Source of the DNA: Macrolepiota albuminosa | Lineage: Eukaryota; Basidiomycota; Agaricomycetes; Agaricales; Agaricaceae | Length of the DNA: 64,000 nt | NCBI GenBank assembly: GCA_027475525.1 | Contig: JAMWFC010000054.1 | Coordinates: forward strand, 434,001 to 498,000 | Reading direction: 5' to 3' | Shown: positions 44,301-58,095 of the stretch, one piece after another | Position numbering within the stretch: the first letter of the stretch is position 1 | Layout: the number at the start of each line of letters is the position of its first letter | Program-made: the position numbers and the translations under genes | The notes under the pieces: generated by a model | The model's input: the letters and a program-made list of their open reading frames with translations, nothing else | The model's database searches: none | What the model was told of the DNA's origin: nothing

Positions 44301-45770
44301 CCATGAATTTCATACTCAACAGGACTTTCACCCATTACAAATACAATGTCATCAGATACATCAATATCAGACTTGTCGAACTCCAAGTCCTGAAATCATG
44401 TGTCATACAGTGAAATAACATATTAATCACATACAATAGGTTACATATAGTAACATCAAGAGTCAAATCAATGAGGACACAAGGAACGTGTTTGGTAGGC
44501 CTAGCCCTGTCAATACCGTCACCATGCATACCTTCAATGAGTTTGGCAGTCTTGCACACTTGTCTTTTCCTTTTGGGAGAAGGAATAGACAGCCGATTAC
44601 TTGGTTTATCAGATTGTCGCAACCACATTTCCGATACATTACTTTTGGGAAACAAAACCACAGATTCTTCATCTGATGGAGGAATGAGGTTGTTGGAGGA
44701 TGACAGATTGACGTCAGGGATATTGAGTATGTTTTGATCATCATTGATATCATCACCTCTATCAGGTGAATATCTTCTATCAATATTGATATTGGTGGGC
44801 CCATCAGAAGGAGAAGCATCCTGATTGTTTAGAGAATATGGAGGAGGAGACACAAAAGACAAACATCTGTCTGCTGCATCACGCCCACCAGGTTGTCCAG
44901 TTTTGTTTGTTGACTTGCTCAGATTTTTACTGCCAGCATGGACATCGTCGTTGAATGTATTGTCAGTAGTATATCGTAAAGGTGACATATATGTCCTACA
45001 AGTATCGCAAGAATTGTCATCATTGATAGGTTGATGATACGGATTGCTACCAGCAGATCAAGAAGGATATATATTTTTTTCACGAAGCCCGTTGTTATCA
45101 AACTTGTTATCATTTGTAGTTCCAGATGAACGGAAATTGTTGAGCATAGTAATGTTGGTACCGTAGGCGCTTCCAGGCAGTGAGGGCAGGGGTAAAGAAT
45201 TGTCAGGAAAAGGCAAAACATCAGAATATACCACCATATTGAGCACATCAATTACATCGGTTTGCAACGATAGGATAGCAGGGATGCTCAAAGACCTGTT
45301 CACAAGGTTCAGCCAATGAGGTGCAGCATTCCTCACCACCCCCTCCAGATGTTGAAATGCAGATCTGAGTTCCTGTAGGAGGTCCCCCCCAGAGCTGCAG
45401 AAAACAACACCTTCCACAATGCCCGATCTGCTTCTACTACAGCAGTAAGTCGTTCTAGCCCTCCTATGTGATTCCATAACTAACACGTTAACAATACAGT
45501 TAACTATCAATATGGCATGTAAAAGAACAATCACACCTTAAACACTGTATCTTTTGCGCCAACTTCATTATACTTGCAAGGATTGAGTAACATGAGAGGC
45601 GATATGGCCAACGCGATATACAAAGAATTATGAAGAACAGTTGTGCGACCTTGAGGAGCTGAACCGTGAACTTGGCAAATATGCATGAGCACAGACTGGT
45701 CATTGTCCAATCTAAGACATAAATAACAACTAAACTGAATAGTATCGTACCCGGAAACTATCATACTCTC
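41303..45770 (-). pseudogene. JmjC-domain (cupin) protein pseudogene, split by a solo LTR
   Basis: Minus-strand fragments line up like the JmjC proteins common in Agaricomycetes. Upstream serine-rich segments (45764-44335, SPKRKRQVCKTAKLIEGMHG) are followed by IKIASMNELTDPTNISISKY (about 44.1 kb), LPALSALNMPAVCNPFPVLS, and the JmjC core SAHHYWHIGSNGYGTF (about 43.65 kb). DLWDIQVVVLEPGDVL comes next, then a frame change to SICVGGHYYLATTLADSIIG with the distal histidine, and a C-terminal region to NGPSYTV (about 42.6 kb). The first iron-binding motif should be H-x-D but reads H-I-G, so activity would be lost. The coding sequence probably continues beyond the LTR at 41566-41303. Frameshifts, stops and possible introns make the exact exon limits unsure. 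Confidence 0.68.
41604..42542. repeat. Solo LTR, family A
   Basis: It is 939 bp, starts TGTAGTACTTGG and ends AGCATCGTATCA. It is flanked by CCAA on both sides (41600-41603 and 42543-42546); the duplication may be 5 bp if an A is shared. Strong similarity to 57375-58585 defines both ends. It contains GGCTATTTATACTG, a TATA-like site, and pyrimidine-rich stretches. No internal element sequence adjoins it, so it is a solo LTR left by recombination. Confidence 0.85.
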
Positions 45771-45859
45771 AATGGACTCGATGTCTGTAAGCAGAAATAA
45801 ATTTCCCTTATATGAGCACCAATATTTTCAGCATTAACAATACACATACAATATAGATA

Positions 45860-46013
45860 TCAACGTACCTTAAGAAGACATCCCAAATGCAGGGCCGCAG
45901 AGGTCAAGTTGATGAGTGTAGTGACAACATTTTTTTTCAACGTACCTTAAGAAGACATCCCAAATGCAGGGCCGCAGAGGTCAAGTTGATGAGTGTAGTG
46001 ACAACATTTTTTT
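45860..46013. repeat. 77-bp direct tandem duplication (no. 6)
   Basis: Bases 45860-45936 and 45937-46013 are identical, with two further chance matches; period 77. Confidence 0.95.
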
Positions 46014-47360
46014 TCCCAACGTGCCAAGCGAGACTTGAGTACAAACGAATCAAGGGGCCGTCTTCTGATGAATAATACACGGAAGAGTCAAATTGTTTAT
46101 CTCTACAAGCCTTGAATTGAAATGCACGTATATGAGAGTTTAGGGCGTTCTGGAATCTCTCCAGCAGAGCAGGAATATTATTAAGGCTTCCTATAGGCTA
46201 GGTAATACATAAAATATCGTACTTGACCAATTGATAAAAGTTGATAGAAACAATGACACGTACTGCTTTGTAGTTGTCAACTACAGGACCAGACAAAGAG
46301 GGTCTCCGAATAGCCCCCCCATTTATCATCTCAAATATGTCCACAACACGATAGGCCATGAGAATCTAAAAGTGAGCATCTGTCAGGTTCTTTTTAGATA
46401 TCATGGGCACATCATCTCCCACCATAAGAGTGCAAAACAGAGAATCCTGATCATTCTTGCAGGCAGGAGAAAATGTAGCTTCCTCTGTGATTATATGGCT
46501 AACAAGTTGCTACAAAAACGACATCAGCATGTAATTATGAGATCATCAACAATAAACGAGTCAACAACATTTACTCACATGGATTGCCATGTCTCATCCA
46601 TAGTGGGTAGCAAGATCTCTGTCCGATAGCAGCGCATCAGTGAACCAGGAACAGGATGCGAAAGCCTCCTTTGATAAGCAAGGATGAGGGAAAGTCACAG
46701 ACATAACAGAAATATCAGAAAGTATGTATATGTGTGGAGAGGGCAGGAGGGAGGACAAGATGGAGGTTTGGAGGTGTTAACGCACCACTTATATATATAT
46801 ATATATATATATATGTATAAAATAAAAATCATCATTTTCAGTAAATAAAAATGTATATGTAATAGTGGACCATATTTAGATTGACATCGGAGTAACTAGG
46901 TACAAATTCGAATAACAAAGATTAGTCATACAAAATAGACAACACAACCTTTAGCAAGTAAAATCATCAAACAGTAAATACACGCTATAATATCAACAAA
47001 TACAAAGATCATACCGATTTAGTTTTATATGTCCATAACACTCTTACACGAGACTGCCAGCAAATTGAAAACAATATCAATTTGGTACCTCACACCATAT
47101 TTTGTAGTCAAACACAGTGATGTACGCAGAAATAGTATGACATAGTCCAGCAAAGCAACAAAAAAATCAAAGAATCAGAACATGGCAAACAACAAGATCA
47201 AACTTGTACCAACAGGTGCAGAAACTAAAGGAACTATACGTGGTCCCCACGACAGCAATCAGATTACTTCTTTATTTTTACCTTTCTCCCTGAGTAGCCC
47301 AGCAGAACGAGTCAGCTTAGAGGTAGCACTCTGATTTGTAGCCAATATACCAACACCAGA
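46014..47360. other. Decayed region with possible minus-strand exon and AT microsatellite
   Basis: Minus-strand translation at about 46.25-46.45 kb gives readable protein-like sequence (AHFYILMAYRVVDIFEMING, then RRPSLSGPVVDNYKAVRV). It may be an upstream exon of the JmjC-type gene or a separate fragment. An (AT)n run occupies 46790-46814. Confidence 0.4.
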
Positions 47361-49352
47361 TCAGGGAGAAGCAGTCAAATCAGCAACACGAGACGTCTTG
47401 GCGCCAGCACTACGGTGTCCAGAGTGTATACCACCCACAGAACCAGAAGAAGAAATCTCTTTCGACCCTCCCAGAGCACCAGATTCAGGCTCTTCAAGAC
47501 CACCGGGTTTCATCAAGGATGCCATGTGCCTGGTGCCTGCACCACCAACCACAACAAGATCAGGGGTGTGAAGTGAAGAACCATGACGAACTTGATGTTA
47601 GTAGAAAGGAACTTAAAAATAAGTAAATAAATAACCAATAAGAATATCATAATAAATAGTGAACATACACTGAAGAGGAACCTTCAAACCATCCAGCTGT
47701 ATAACTCACAGCAACAATGGACCCCTCGGGAACATCGGATGTGTTACCATTGTATGAGCGCCAACTAGCAATAGCATTGAAGGTCAGTAGCCAAAAAAAC
47801 AAAAGGCAGGTCCAGTTTCCACATGACTGTCGTATACAGGAACTGGAAATAAATAAATAAATAAGTAGTCAAATAATGACACAGAAGACACACCTGTTGA
47901 TTCATAATTTATTACCGCCTCCATAGAATTCTTGAACTTTGGTGTCGGTATGATAGGAGCAGATTTGACAGAAAACATCAAATCGTCTGTAAGTATAGGA
48001 GGCTTCGAAATAGCAGGCACTGAGTAGCCACTCGCTACAAAGTGAAGTCAACACAAAGGTATGCTACACACAAGTTGAAAATTTACAGTTCTTGAAGGAC
48101 ACGCTCTTCCCTTTGCCTCTGGTTACAAAGGCCATCCCATAGCTTGAGTAGGAGCCCATGGGATCAGAATGCAAACTCAACGTATTTCCAACATTGGCCA
48201 TAGAACATAGGAATTCTTGCTGGAATGGCACAATCATCAATTGTTTCTGTTTATAGGGGGACGAGTAACTGCCGACTTCTATGCCAGAATCGAAGAGATG
48301 AGAAGCAGACACGACACTAAACATGACGTTGATGCAAAAAGTGTTACCTCCATTATTTAATGCAAGGCAACAAGATTTGGCAGTAAGATTATCAGGATGT
48401 ATACAAGCTGAATGCACATATAAGCCATGTTTGACCCACAAGAGGCCTCGAACCAAAGACCTATAAATGTGTGTAATAATGATGCACATGAACAAGACAA
48501 CATAATCACATACTCTGCATTTTCTCTGGACATCTTTGATGTTATGGCTGATATATGTGCAAATTGCACTGATCCATCACTGATTTGTTTATCATAACCA
48601 TACGGTATGATATTGAACATGCGACTGTGCAAAAAATATGTCAATAAATGGTAACAGAACAGTACTTGTTGTGACATGGATGCTATAAACAAACATATGG
48701 AAGATATGGAAGGGTATTATATGTAGCAGAGAACATAGGATCCTGTACATCCGGCTGCATAACCGGAGGATTAGTAAACATAACAGTTGGATCAGTAACA
48801 CCGTCAAAGCTAACAAAAAAAAAAAAAAAAAAAAGTCAGAATACAGAAATCAATCAAGCAAATAATAAGACGCTACTCTTCAATATCATAATGTTCACCA
48901 GCACCAACATGGACAGGATCATTGTGTTTAGTAGCGACACCATGTACAGACATACTGGCATCTTCCATAACATGACAATCTTTGTTATCACCAGCACTCT
49001 CTTGCTCGTTGGCGGAGGCAGCAAACACTAATAATTTGTCATCAGAATTATCGCATGTAATTGGCACACTGTCTGAGAAAACTAAGTCTGCTGTATTAGC
49101 TTCATTATCAGGTAACTCCAATGACTCAAAGCCACTCCTGCCGACCCCATTGTTGGAGGCGTCTTTGTTGACAATAGGTTCACTAATGGCGTAGAATTTT
49201 GTCGTCCAATGAATGGGCAGGCGGTTTATGAATGCAAGACGTACCAATACCACAAATAAAAATAAAAATAAAAGATATAATGCATGAGCAGTATTTACAA
49301 TAAATTTAAAGATAAAATACTGACACTTCCGGCAAATCGTCGCTTTCTGCAA
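47361..49352 (-). pseudogene. Unidentified multi-exon gene fragments
   Basis: Several minus-strand pieces read like exons. They are SMSVHGVATKHNDPVHVGAG (48.9 kb), FDGVTDPTVMFTNPPVMQPD (48.8 kb), RMFNIIPYGYDKQISDGSVQ (48.6 kb), and LLWVKHGLYVHSACIHPDNL with SLHSDPMGSYSSYGMAFVTR (48.4-48.1 kb). Then follow KPPILTDDLMFSVKSAPIIP (47.98 kb), VPVYDSHVETGPAFCFFGY (47.8 kb) and a serine/glycine-rich end. They are separated by intron-sized gaps. Frames change between pieces, which fits introns, decay or both. I recognise no domain. A poly-A run lies at about 48810-48832. Confidence 0.4.
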
Positions 49353-51430
49353 GAAATATGATGCTATTTCTGTTATCCAGAGAATTTTCAGACACCGAAT
49401 TATCGTCAGCCTTTATGTTGGGAAGGATACATGTGGTCAATTTTGTGACCCCTGCAACCTGAGGTTTATCTGAAAGGGTGCGACTGCACCTGAAGATCTA
49501 TGAGAAACAATGTTTTCAGGTGGATCATAGTACAAATAGTGTAATCCGACTAACATAGTTTGCCCAGTTGGAGTGGACAGTACATCATCTGTACTGGCTG
49601 AAAGCTTCTCCAAGGCACGTCTAAATGAACAGTATGCAGTCAACCGAAGGTCAAGAACATAACATTAGTATGCACATAACCGGAGACTCAACACTTGAAG
49701 GGCCACCTGCCCTCTTCTTCTTTGGCAAAGGCATACAGGGCGTACTATTACTACAAATGATAAGCAATCATTGAAATCAACATGATATACAAGCATGTAC
49801 ACATCACGGGTGACACCAATTTTGCACTTGGCTGAAGAGGAAGATGCAGAATCAGCATCAACAGGTGAGTTGCCAGCTAACACAGCTGCAAATATACTAA
49901 TAGCGCATGTCAAGGTCGTACATATGAACAATTACATAATGCATGCATTCAATTGGTCTGCATTTCTTATAGTCAAATATATCAGTATAAAAATAATATG
50001 CAGGCAGACAGAAATTTACAAAGCTTGCAGCTGCTTGTACAAAGGACGAGTCATATCTTCTGGTTTATCTGTGGATTTCTTTGACTTTTTGCAAGGGAGC
50101 ATGGTAGTACCAAGTATAACGATGTAGAAACAAATACAGTGAGAGATAGATAGAGCAGAAGAGTAAAGATAAGGATGCCTGCAGCACACAGGTTTTATGG
50201 TGTCCCAGCAGACTAACAGATATGTAAACGTCAAAAGTAACGGAAGTTGAATAACCCAAATATAATAGTACAAGTACCCATAATTGCATAATAAACTGAA
50301 TATACAGGCCAAATCTAGGGGAAAAAGGGTTTAAAACAAATAAAAATAAAAATAAAAATACAGAAACACGGAGTTTACAATGGGTTAGAAGCTTTGAGCC
50401 AGCCATTTGGGAGATGGATAAAGAATAATTAATACTTGCTTAGACAAATCAAACGACAACACCTGCATAAGAAAATGTGACTTCACATAAGCTCTACATG
50501 CACCAGACCAGCGAGCCTGGATGTAGAAAAGCAAAAAAGTGGAAAGATCCAGATACTACGAGAAATGTAGCAATGATGGCGTAAGAAGTAAGGGATAATA
50601 CAACAGGCAAGCCAAAAGGTTAATTTGAAGTAGCTTTGTTCAATACCATAGTAATAACAGAGTAATGTGTAGGTAATATGAATAGGCAAACCAATCAGTC
50701 AGTTTGAATTAACCTATTTCAATCCTAAAAGATGATAGAAGCAAAGTAACCCACTCAGTATCAAGGGAACAGACAATCTATAATCCAAAATCAAATAAAC
50801 TGATACAACAGAATAAGCAATATATCGATGCGGAAATGCAAATGCTTCGAAATAAAGAGAAAAGAACACAATTTGGGACAGGAGAATTCATGGGAAAGAA
50901 GTTGTCTGTGAGACAGTCAGAGGTTTCGCAGACAGGGAGATGCAACAAATCAGGTCGGTCTTATTGTTTCCAAACACGTTGAATAGGAAAGATAAAATAT
51001 ATCCAAATCACTAAGAAGCCAGACAGATAGTCGACCCTTAAATGTTGTCTGAATTATACCAATGCAACGCGACATGAGAACAAGAAGCCACATAGATATT
51101 CAACCCTGAAAAGATGCTTATAATAGACAGCTGCCGTACAACATGAGACAGCATCAGCTCACCAGACATTCTGTAGCCCATCTTATCATTGTATACACAT
51201 ATACACAGATGAACAACGAGTACGATGAAAGCAATGCAAGTGCATACCGAATGAAGCCTTTTAGAATTATAAAAGAAAAATATATATATTTACATGGACA
51301 TTGACATAGGAAGTGCCTTGGAATGACACGTCAAGTATGACAAGCACCGGGAGGAAGCATGACTCCATGACATTCTTCAGGTGAAACAAAAATATATATG
51401 TATGGTGTCCACACATAGAGTTAATGGATC
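49353..51430. other. No gene recognised; possible further 5' exons of the minus-strand gene
   Basis: Short minus-strand frames near 49.5-49.9 kb may be exons of the gene at 47.4-49.4 kb. An (AAATA)n run lies near 50.34 kb. The stretch 50.4-51.4 kb is A/T-rich and featureless. Confidence 0.4.
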
Positions 51431-52369
51431 ATGAAGATTCCAGAATGGAAAAATATGGTAGTAGTCTGGCAATATGAGAGCCCAAAAATATGGAGACTAC
51501 TGCTAGGAGATGAGGACGGCAAGGTGACAAACAAGGAAGCAACATTCACGGTGTATGGTGCAATATCAGACATAGATTTGCCCCTGTTCAAGATAGGAGG
51601 ATCTATAAAGTGAGTCTTCAACATCACTACACATATTGAAGATGGCTGATAGATATATAGTGAATTCAACTGGAAATGCAAATACCTCAAACAGTCAATA
51701 AAATTGGATGGTCTTGGCACGCAGCAGTTTGATGACACCATGGCTGCAGCAAAAACAGTATACAAAACATTTGACCGGGAGTTCAAAGAGGGCAAACTGG
51801 AAGAATGGTCAGAAAAAATGTTAGATAAAGGAAACAAGATATTGTACACAAACAACAGGGTCTTTATACCTACAAAGGACTTGGACAAACGAGAAGTTCA
51901 CATTCCGTTCAAAAAGGACACTGACCCCTGGATTGCTTGAAAAAATTGCATGAGAGGGGTTCAAGAGGACATCAGACAATGTCATCAAGTATGCACAAGC
52001 AAGGATAACACTAGACGGAGACAAAACGTACGTATATATAGACAACGACTATAAAACATATATGCTCACACAAATCAAAGGTTCAAGAGGATTAAACCGC
52101 AGACCTTCTGACTCGGCAATATAGTTGCAGCCCAGGTTTTCTTTGCAGTCATTCCATTGAGGGGAGGGAAGTACAAGATGTTAACAGTTTTGAGATCAAT
52201 AACGCTGCTGGACAAAATATTTGCATTAGTGAGCGACCATATAAACAATAAATGTATTATTCTCATACTGACAGTTACCAAGAAGAGGAAGGGGCAACCA
52301 CTCAAATGCAAAGACTACAAGCCAGTGAAAAGGAAGCTCCTAACATATAAAGACAATGGAGAAACCTGA
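51431..52369 (+). pseudogene. Unidentified plus-strand gene fragment
   Basis: The first piece (51431-51610) reads MKIPEWKNMVVVWQYESPKI and ends in DIDLPLFKIGGSIK at a GTGAGT donor. The second (from about 51692) reads SIKLDGLGTQQFDDTMAAAK, AWIA-like after FKKDTDPW, with TKDLDKREVHIPFKKDTDP in between; a TGA and a frame change follow. The third (52157-52369) reads MLTVLRSITLLDKIFALVSD. I recall a similar unnamed protein family in Agaricomycetes. The phase of the first intron does not fit exactly, so the copy is probably broken. No function can be given. Confidence 0.45.
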
Positions 52370-55314
52370 CAGAGGGCTGACAAGGTGGTCAGTACCAGCA
52401 GTTTTGAGAAACAAATGTTGAATTATATGAACATTGATGACTGATCTCTTATGATGGCTTCAATACTATCCCTTGAGCCATTTCTACCTAATGCTGTCTG
52501 CTATATTTTCACTGAATTGTCCTATTTCATATGGTCAATTGGCCTTCCCTGAACTGGTCCGCAAACTTTCATTGCCACTCCCTTATTGCCTTCCTATATT
52601 GACATAAGTACCGAGCATTCTCATATACTACCGTCCACAGTACCTAGCATTTTAACATTTGCATATAAGACAACCACTTCATTTTGTTTGTTTTCCACCA
52701 GTGAATATAGTAATAAGCGTCATTACATCAAAACAACATGCTGATTACATAATCAATTGGATGGATAAACAGTTTGCCAATACCTACCGAAGGAAATAAT
52801 ATATATATATATTTTATTTTATTTTATTTTTTTATATCAGATCAATTAATTATTTAAGCACAACACCTTTATAAACTGCAGTACAAGAAATATTGGATCC
52901 AATATTGATGGATATATCACCTCAAATGATATGTGAAGGTAAAAACAAGATTATACAAATTTTAGAATTATATGATTTTGCAATCAAAAGAAGGTAATAA
53001 TATGGAATTTAGTCTATACATGTAGTAATCAACACAATGTCATGGATATAGTGGCTGTGCATTAGTTGTATACTTGAACGATGTACAGCCACAATAACAC
53101 TATCAGAACAAATAATTCAATATAGCCGTATGTCTGAAATGCTATCTACTTATGCTACATGGTAGCTAAGGACATATCGGTTAGTAGACACCTGGGTAGA
53201 CCTACAGACAAACAGTATATGCGTAACTAAAATAGTACCAATAGGGTAGCATAAAAAGACCAATGAAGAAAGTTTGCCACTACTGCGATCGAAACCCACT
53301 GTTTATATAAATGAAGAATTTGAATGATAAGGCTATTAATATAGAAAAGGCTTATTTGGATGTGACTAAGCCAGTAAGTGAGCATTGGACCCAACCCCTA
53401 GTGGCTGTGTATAATTCCTGCTACTTTAGTAGAGGGTCTATGGGTGTGCAAATGATACTTACAAAATTTTCAGGTCTGACTATTCATCACGTGTTGATCT
53501 TTTATTCGGCCCGTTAGTTCTCATCTCATCTTCACCCCTTTTCCACCTTGCCCATTCTTTTGGTTCTTCCTCTTGCCCTTTCCCTAAGTCTGTCTTTGAT
53601 CAATTGGTTTAACACTTGCATTCTTCATGTGGCCTCGTCAGTTTTCAGCCCTTTTACAATCTTATTATCCTCTTGGTTTCTGTTTTGGCTAATTCTGTTT
53701 CACTATGTTTCAATTGATTTCAATTGATTAGTTTCACAATCGTTATTGGGGTTTTTTTTTCAGTTTCAGTTCAGATATGTTGGCTCATTTACCCTATTTA
53801 TGCATGGGTCTATCAATCGATAGAGCTTTCACTTCCTCCTTTCTCCTCTACTTTTTCGCCGACCAGGAGCATTCTGTTGGGGTCTGCTATTGTCCCCGCC
53901 CACGATGGTTGCGAGATGGCAGTGAATTCTGGTTCTTGTTATGCGCCGAGTCAAACATTATTCTTGATGCTAACTATGGCTTTGAAGTGTTTACTGATTG
54001 GCAATTGGATGGCATTATCGGTTCAATTTTTTTTGTAGGAAACTTACCATTAATTGTCTTTCCATATAACAAGAAATTCTACTGGGCCTGCTCTTTTGCC
54101 CGTTGTGAGACAGTGACTTTGTTCACGATTTGACCTTGCTTGTGGATGTGTCAATTTAACAGCAGATGTCACCATAGAAATTGTCAATAAATGAATAACT
54201 CATTACCTCTGACAATGTTGTCGACCTTAAACAGTATTGAATTGATAGCGTTTCATATGCTGACCAGAGGATGGTCGTTTCAAGTTCTATTACAGAAAGT
54301 AACAAAGACCTTTGAACCCGAACATGACATTTGCATTTCAGTCCACTCTAAATGTTGTGCTTCAACTGCTCATTTTTGCAGACAAACTGATTTCAAAAGA
54401 AATAATTAAATATTATCCAGTTGAAATTCAGTGCTGGGCAAGTACTCCACTCAAAAGTAGCAGGCTATGCAGCTGCAGGGTGCCCTTAAAACGTTATTCA
54501 AATATATGATTGATACACAGCCACCAGATGCATGAAATCACATAATATTACTATATTATAAATAAATAATTAAATAAATAATACAATAATATATGTTGAA
54601 TCCAAATGTCATGCTTGCCGATAATTGGCATAACAGAGTATGAAATACTTAGTGACGGTCAGAATAATATTCTGTAGAATCTCAGATATCTCAACCATTC
54701 ATGGCCCGACAAGGGAGTAAAATAGCACCTTACTAACCAGTGACAATCTCCGTTACATCAAACTGAGGCTGCCAAACATCAGAGGACGCATAGTAAGGTT
54801 GATGTGTAGACGCATGCTGAGCAGCTGAGCTGAGTCTATTTGGTGGTGATGGTCTGTGTTGATTTGCTGAATGCCGATTGTCGTAGAATCAACCCTGTAT
54901 GTGATCGGTGATCTATTGTACCATGTAAGGTATGGGATTTGGAACAACATACTGCATAAGTCTTACGCAGCCAGCAAGGAGTCTATGGGAGTAATGATGT
55001 TCCCATCCATCCTTGACTTTCATTTTTATTACTAGCAACAGTGCATATGCCATTTCCAAACTGGGCAACAATAAACAAGGAATATACACTTGAAAATAGT
55101 AGTTAGAAATACACAAACTTTATAAAGTACTCAAAAACTACCTGTCTGAACATAACACTGTTATTGTCACTTACATACAGATCTCAGGGATTGGTTTTAT
55201 TTACTCATATAAGTGATGTGGCAGTAGCTATATATTGGTAATAGAAGTAGAAGTTTGATGCTATCATGACGAGAGAGTAGATAAGAAAAACATTTGGACC
55301 CTCTTTCTTTGACC
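52370..55314. other. No gene recognised; repeat-like composition
   Basis: An A/T-rich stretch with a TTTTA run near 52.81 kb, then a pyrimidine-rich block at 53.51-53.72 kb whose composition resembles the solo LTRs here, although no matching copy was found. Open frames at 53.7-54.4 kb lack motifs. Confidence 0.4.
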
Positions 55315-57498
55315 ATGTCGCACCATTCTACCCCTAATTGTTTGCCTATGCCACCTCTGCCTGGTGATAACTCTACTGCTTCATGGCTATGCTACGAGGA
55401 GCACCGAGAAATATATGAGCGCCATCAGGACAAGCAGCAAATAGCAGCCCTTTTCCAGCAGCGTAAGTAGTTTCCCGGCATGTCTGCATATTTACCTGGC
55501 ATGCCCACTCAGAGATGGCAGCCCGAAATATAGGTGCAAGTTCTTTGACACTGACATCTGACCCATTGGCACCAGAGAGGAGCACATAGATGGCCGGCCC
55601 AAGCAGCTCAGTCCAATCAGCACCTGCTGTAAGCTTGTCAACGCATACTGAACAGCCTGTTCTTGGTCCCAGTCAGGTATGGCGAGTACCGGCAGTGCAG
55701 TGGATCCATCAAGCCAATGTGACACCGGAGCAATTTGCCGCAGCACAAAACTGGCACCATGGCCCTCCCACCCTCAAGTAGTGTCAGAACAGGGGTCCTG
55801 TGAGTGTTCTCCTGGCCCGTTTGCACATCCTAACCATCACAAGTGCTCGTTATGCTCACGTTGAGGTGAGCCATGTGAGTTCGAGGTGCCGTTGGCAAAG
55901 TCTTGCAGAGATAACTTGGTTTGCGTTTCCTGTCGAGCCTGGCATGAGTGATATTCTGTGGCTCAGGCATGGAGAGCATCGTGCATGAGCAAAGAGCAGG
56001 AGTAGGACATCATATGGGTGCTAAGCCAGTTGGCTAGTGCATCCAGATCAAGGGCTGAGGAGCCGAGTGAGGCACTGGCTAGGAGTTTATCGAGAAGAAG
56101 GAAGGCAAAGGCATTGACTACACAGCGGGATAAGGGGAATAAGAGGAAGCACAGAGCTTTGCTTGCATCAATGGAGAAAGTGCCAATGACTCGTTATGAT
56201 AAGGGAAAGCGTTGAGCATCACCGGAGCTGTACTTCAGGGAGGCAACAAATTTGGGTTCAATATTATTTAATTGCGCATGCAGACACGGAAGTACAAAGT
56301 CATCGAGTGCGGGCAATGTGCCCAGGTTCAAGGGGGGGGAGTCAAGTGGAGCATGGTTTGAGGGTTCATCGAAGGATGTGGGGTCAGTTGAGGCACAGGC
56401 TGAGAGGTTGTCACAAGGAGGAAGTGTGAACATATTGTCTCCGCAGCAGGACAAAGAGAAACACCGAGCTTTGACCAAGTCAGTGGAGATAGTAGGGTAC
56501 AAGCGTGCATGGAGGTCCCCAAGCTTGGACATATCAGATATCTGTGAAATCCCACCGATACCTGCTCGACCGTCTATTGACAAGGTGACGCACCAGCATT
56601 TGCAGGAGGCCCTGGCAGCTGAGCACCAGATAACCTTACAGTTGCAGCACACATGAGAGGATCTTTTGCGGGAATGGCGTGCTTGGAAGGCCATGCGGAA
56701 AGAGGGGAACAAGGCAATTCACAACAGGGACAGAGCATTTGGAGCCAGGGATGCCGCTTTAGTGGCACATGTGGCTATTGAAGATGAGTTGACTGGTTTG
56801 CAGGCATGAGTGGAGCATATCAAAGATCAAGAGTTGGACAATGCAGTACCTGGGGCATCAGAGATAGAGAAGGTATGGCAGGCAATACAGCAAGTGGAGG
56901 CAGCACAGCCATGGCTTGTACAGAGAAGGAACTGGCTGTTGAACACGTTGGTGTCAACCCAAGAGAATGTTATGCGTAAGTGACCCTATGTCCCATAATA
57001 TCTACCTGATACATCTTCATGTCTAGGAGGGGTGTGTCAGTACCAACTGTTGTTGGACGGGGGTTCCTCAGCACTTGCCCTCATCCAGCAAGAGCTGCCC
57101 CAGCATATCCCATCAGAGCTTATGCAAGAAATTGATCAGTTGGAAGCTCTGTTGGTGGCACACCGACGCAGGAATGTGGTGGTACCAGGAACTTGGATGG
57201 AAGTAGCAGCAGACGCTGGCCAACCCATGCCAACATGGAACAAAATAATCATGATGGTGGTATCAACACTAGAAGAAGCAATGATGACAGCGGAGACAAA
57301 TGAAGTGGCAGTTATGGCAGCAATAACAGACAGAGCAGCAATGGCAACAGCGGCAATAGGTGAAGCGGCAGCAGTGTAGTACTTGGTAGAAGTATTACTT
57401 GATAGTTCTGGGGCTTGCTAGTGTAGAATATGACCTTGAATTCACACTGACTTTGATGACGAAAGGGATAATTATTATCTTGAATGCGTTTAATAATT

Positions 57499-57652
57499 TT
57501 GCAAAACGCTGAGGTTTTTGAGGAATTATAATCTTGAATGAGAATAATAATATTCCCACAAGTCGAGGTTTCTTATTGCAAAACGCTGAGGTTTTTGAGG
57601 AATTATAATCTTGAATGAGAATAATAATATTCCCACAAGTCGAGGTTTCTTA
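57499..57652. repeat. 77-bp direct tandem duplication (no. 7)
   Basis: Bases 57499-57575 and 57576-57652 are identical; mismatch immediately on both sides. Absent from the sister LTR. Confidence 0.95.
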
Positions 57653-57888
57653 ACAAACTCTGGCCTAAGCGATTCACTCCCTGGGAATCACTGAGCCTTT
57701 GCCTATCAATTGCCTGTCTATTCTCTACTAAACTTGGGCTATTTATACTGTTTTTCTGGTGCACAGACCACTATCTACATATGACTCTTTGTTGGAAACT
57801 CTCCCACTTCCAGAACATATTTGATAGTCCAATTTCCCTTTTGGGAGGCCTGTTTTAGTGCTACCCATTCCACCATTCTTCCGGATGT

Positions 57889-58042
57889 TTCTGATTGCCG
57901 CTTCTCCATTTGCTTGAGCTCCATTTAGCCTGATCTAATTCATGGATCCTTCTTTCCTCTTTTAGTTCTGATTGCCGCTTCTCCATTTGCTTGAGCTCCA
58001 TTTAGCCTGATCTAATTCATGGATCCTTCTTTCCTCTTTTAG
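57889..58042. repeat. 77-bp direct tandem duplication (no. 8)
   Basis: Bases 57889-57965 and 57966-58042 are identical, with one further chance match; period 77. The sister LTR at 42.1 kb has this stretch once. Confidence 0.95.
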
Positions 58043-58095
58043 TGCCTCCCTGCATCCCCTACTTCTTTCCTTTTCCCCTCCTTGTTGTCAAATCA

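Noticed and set aside
53724..54133. Overlapping plus-strand frames as a membrane-protein gene
   Set aside because: Two frames of similar length overlap, codon use is not coherent and no domain or splice signal supports either.
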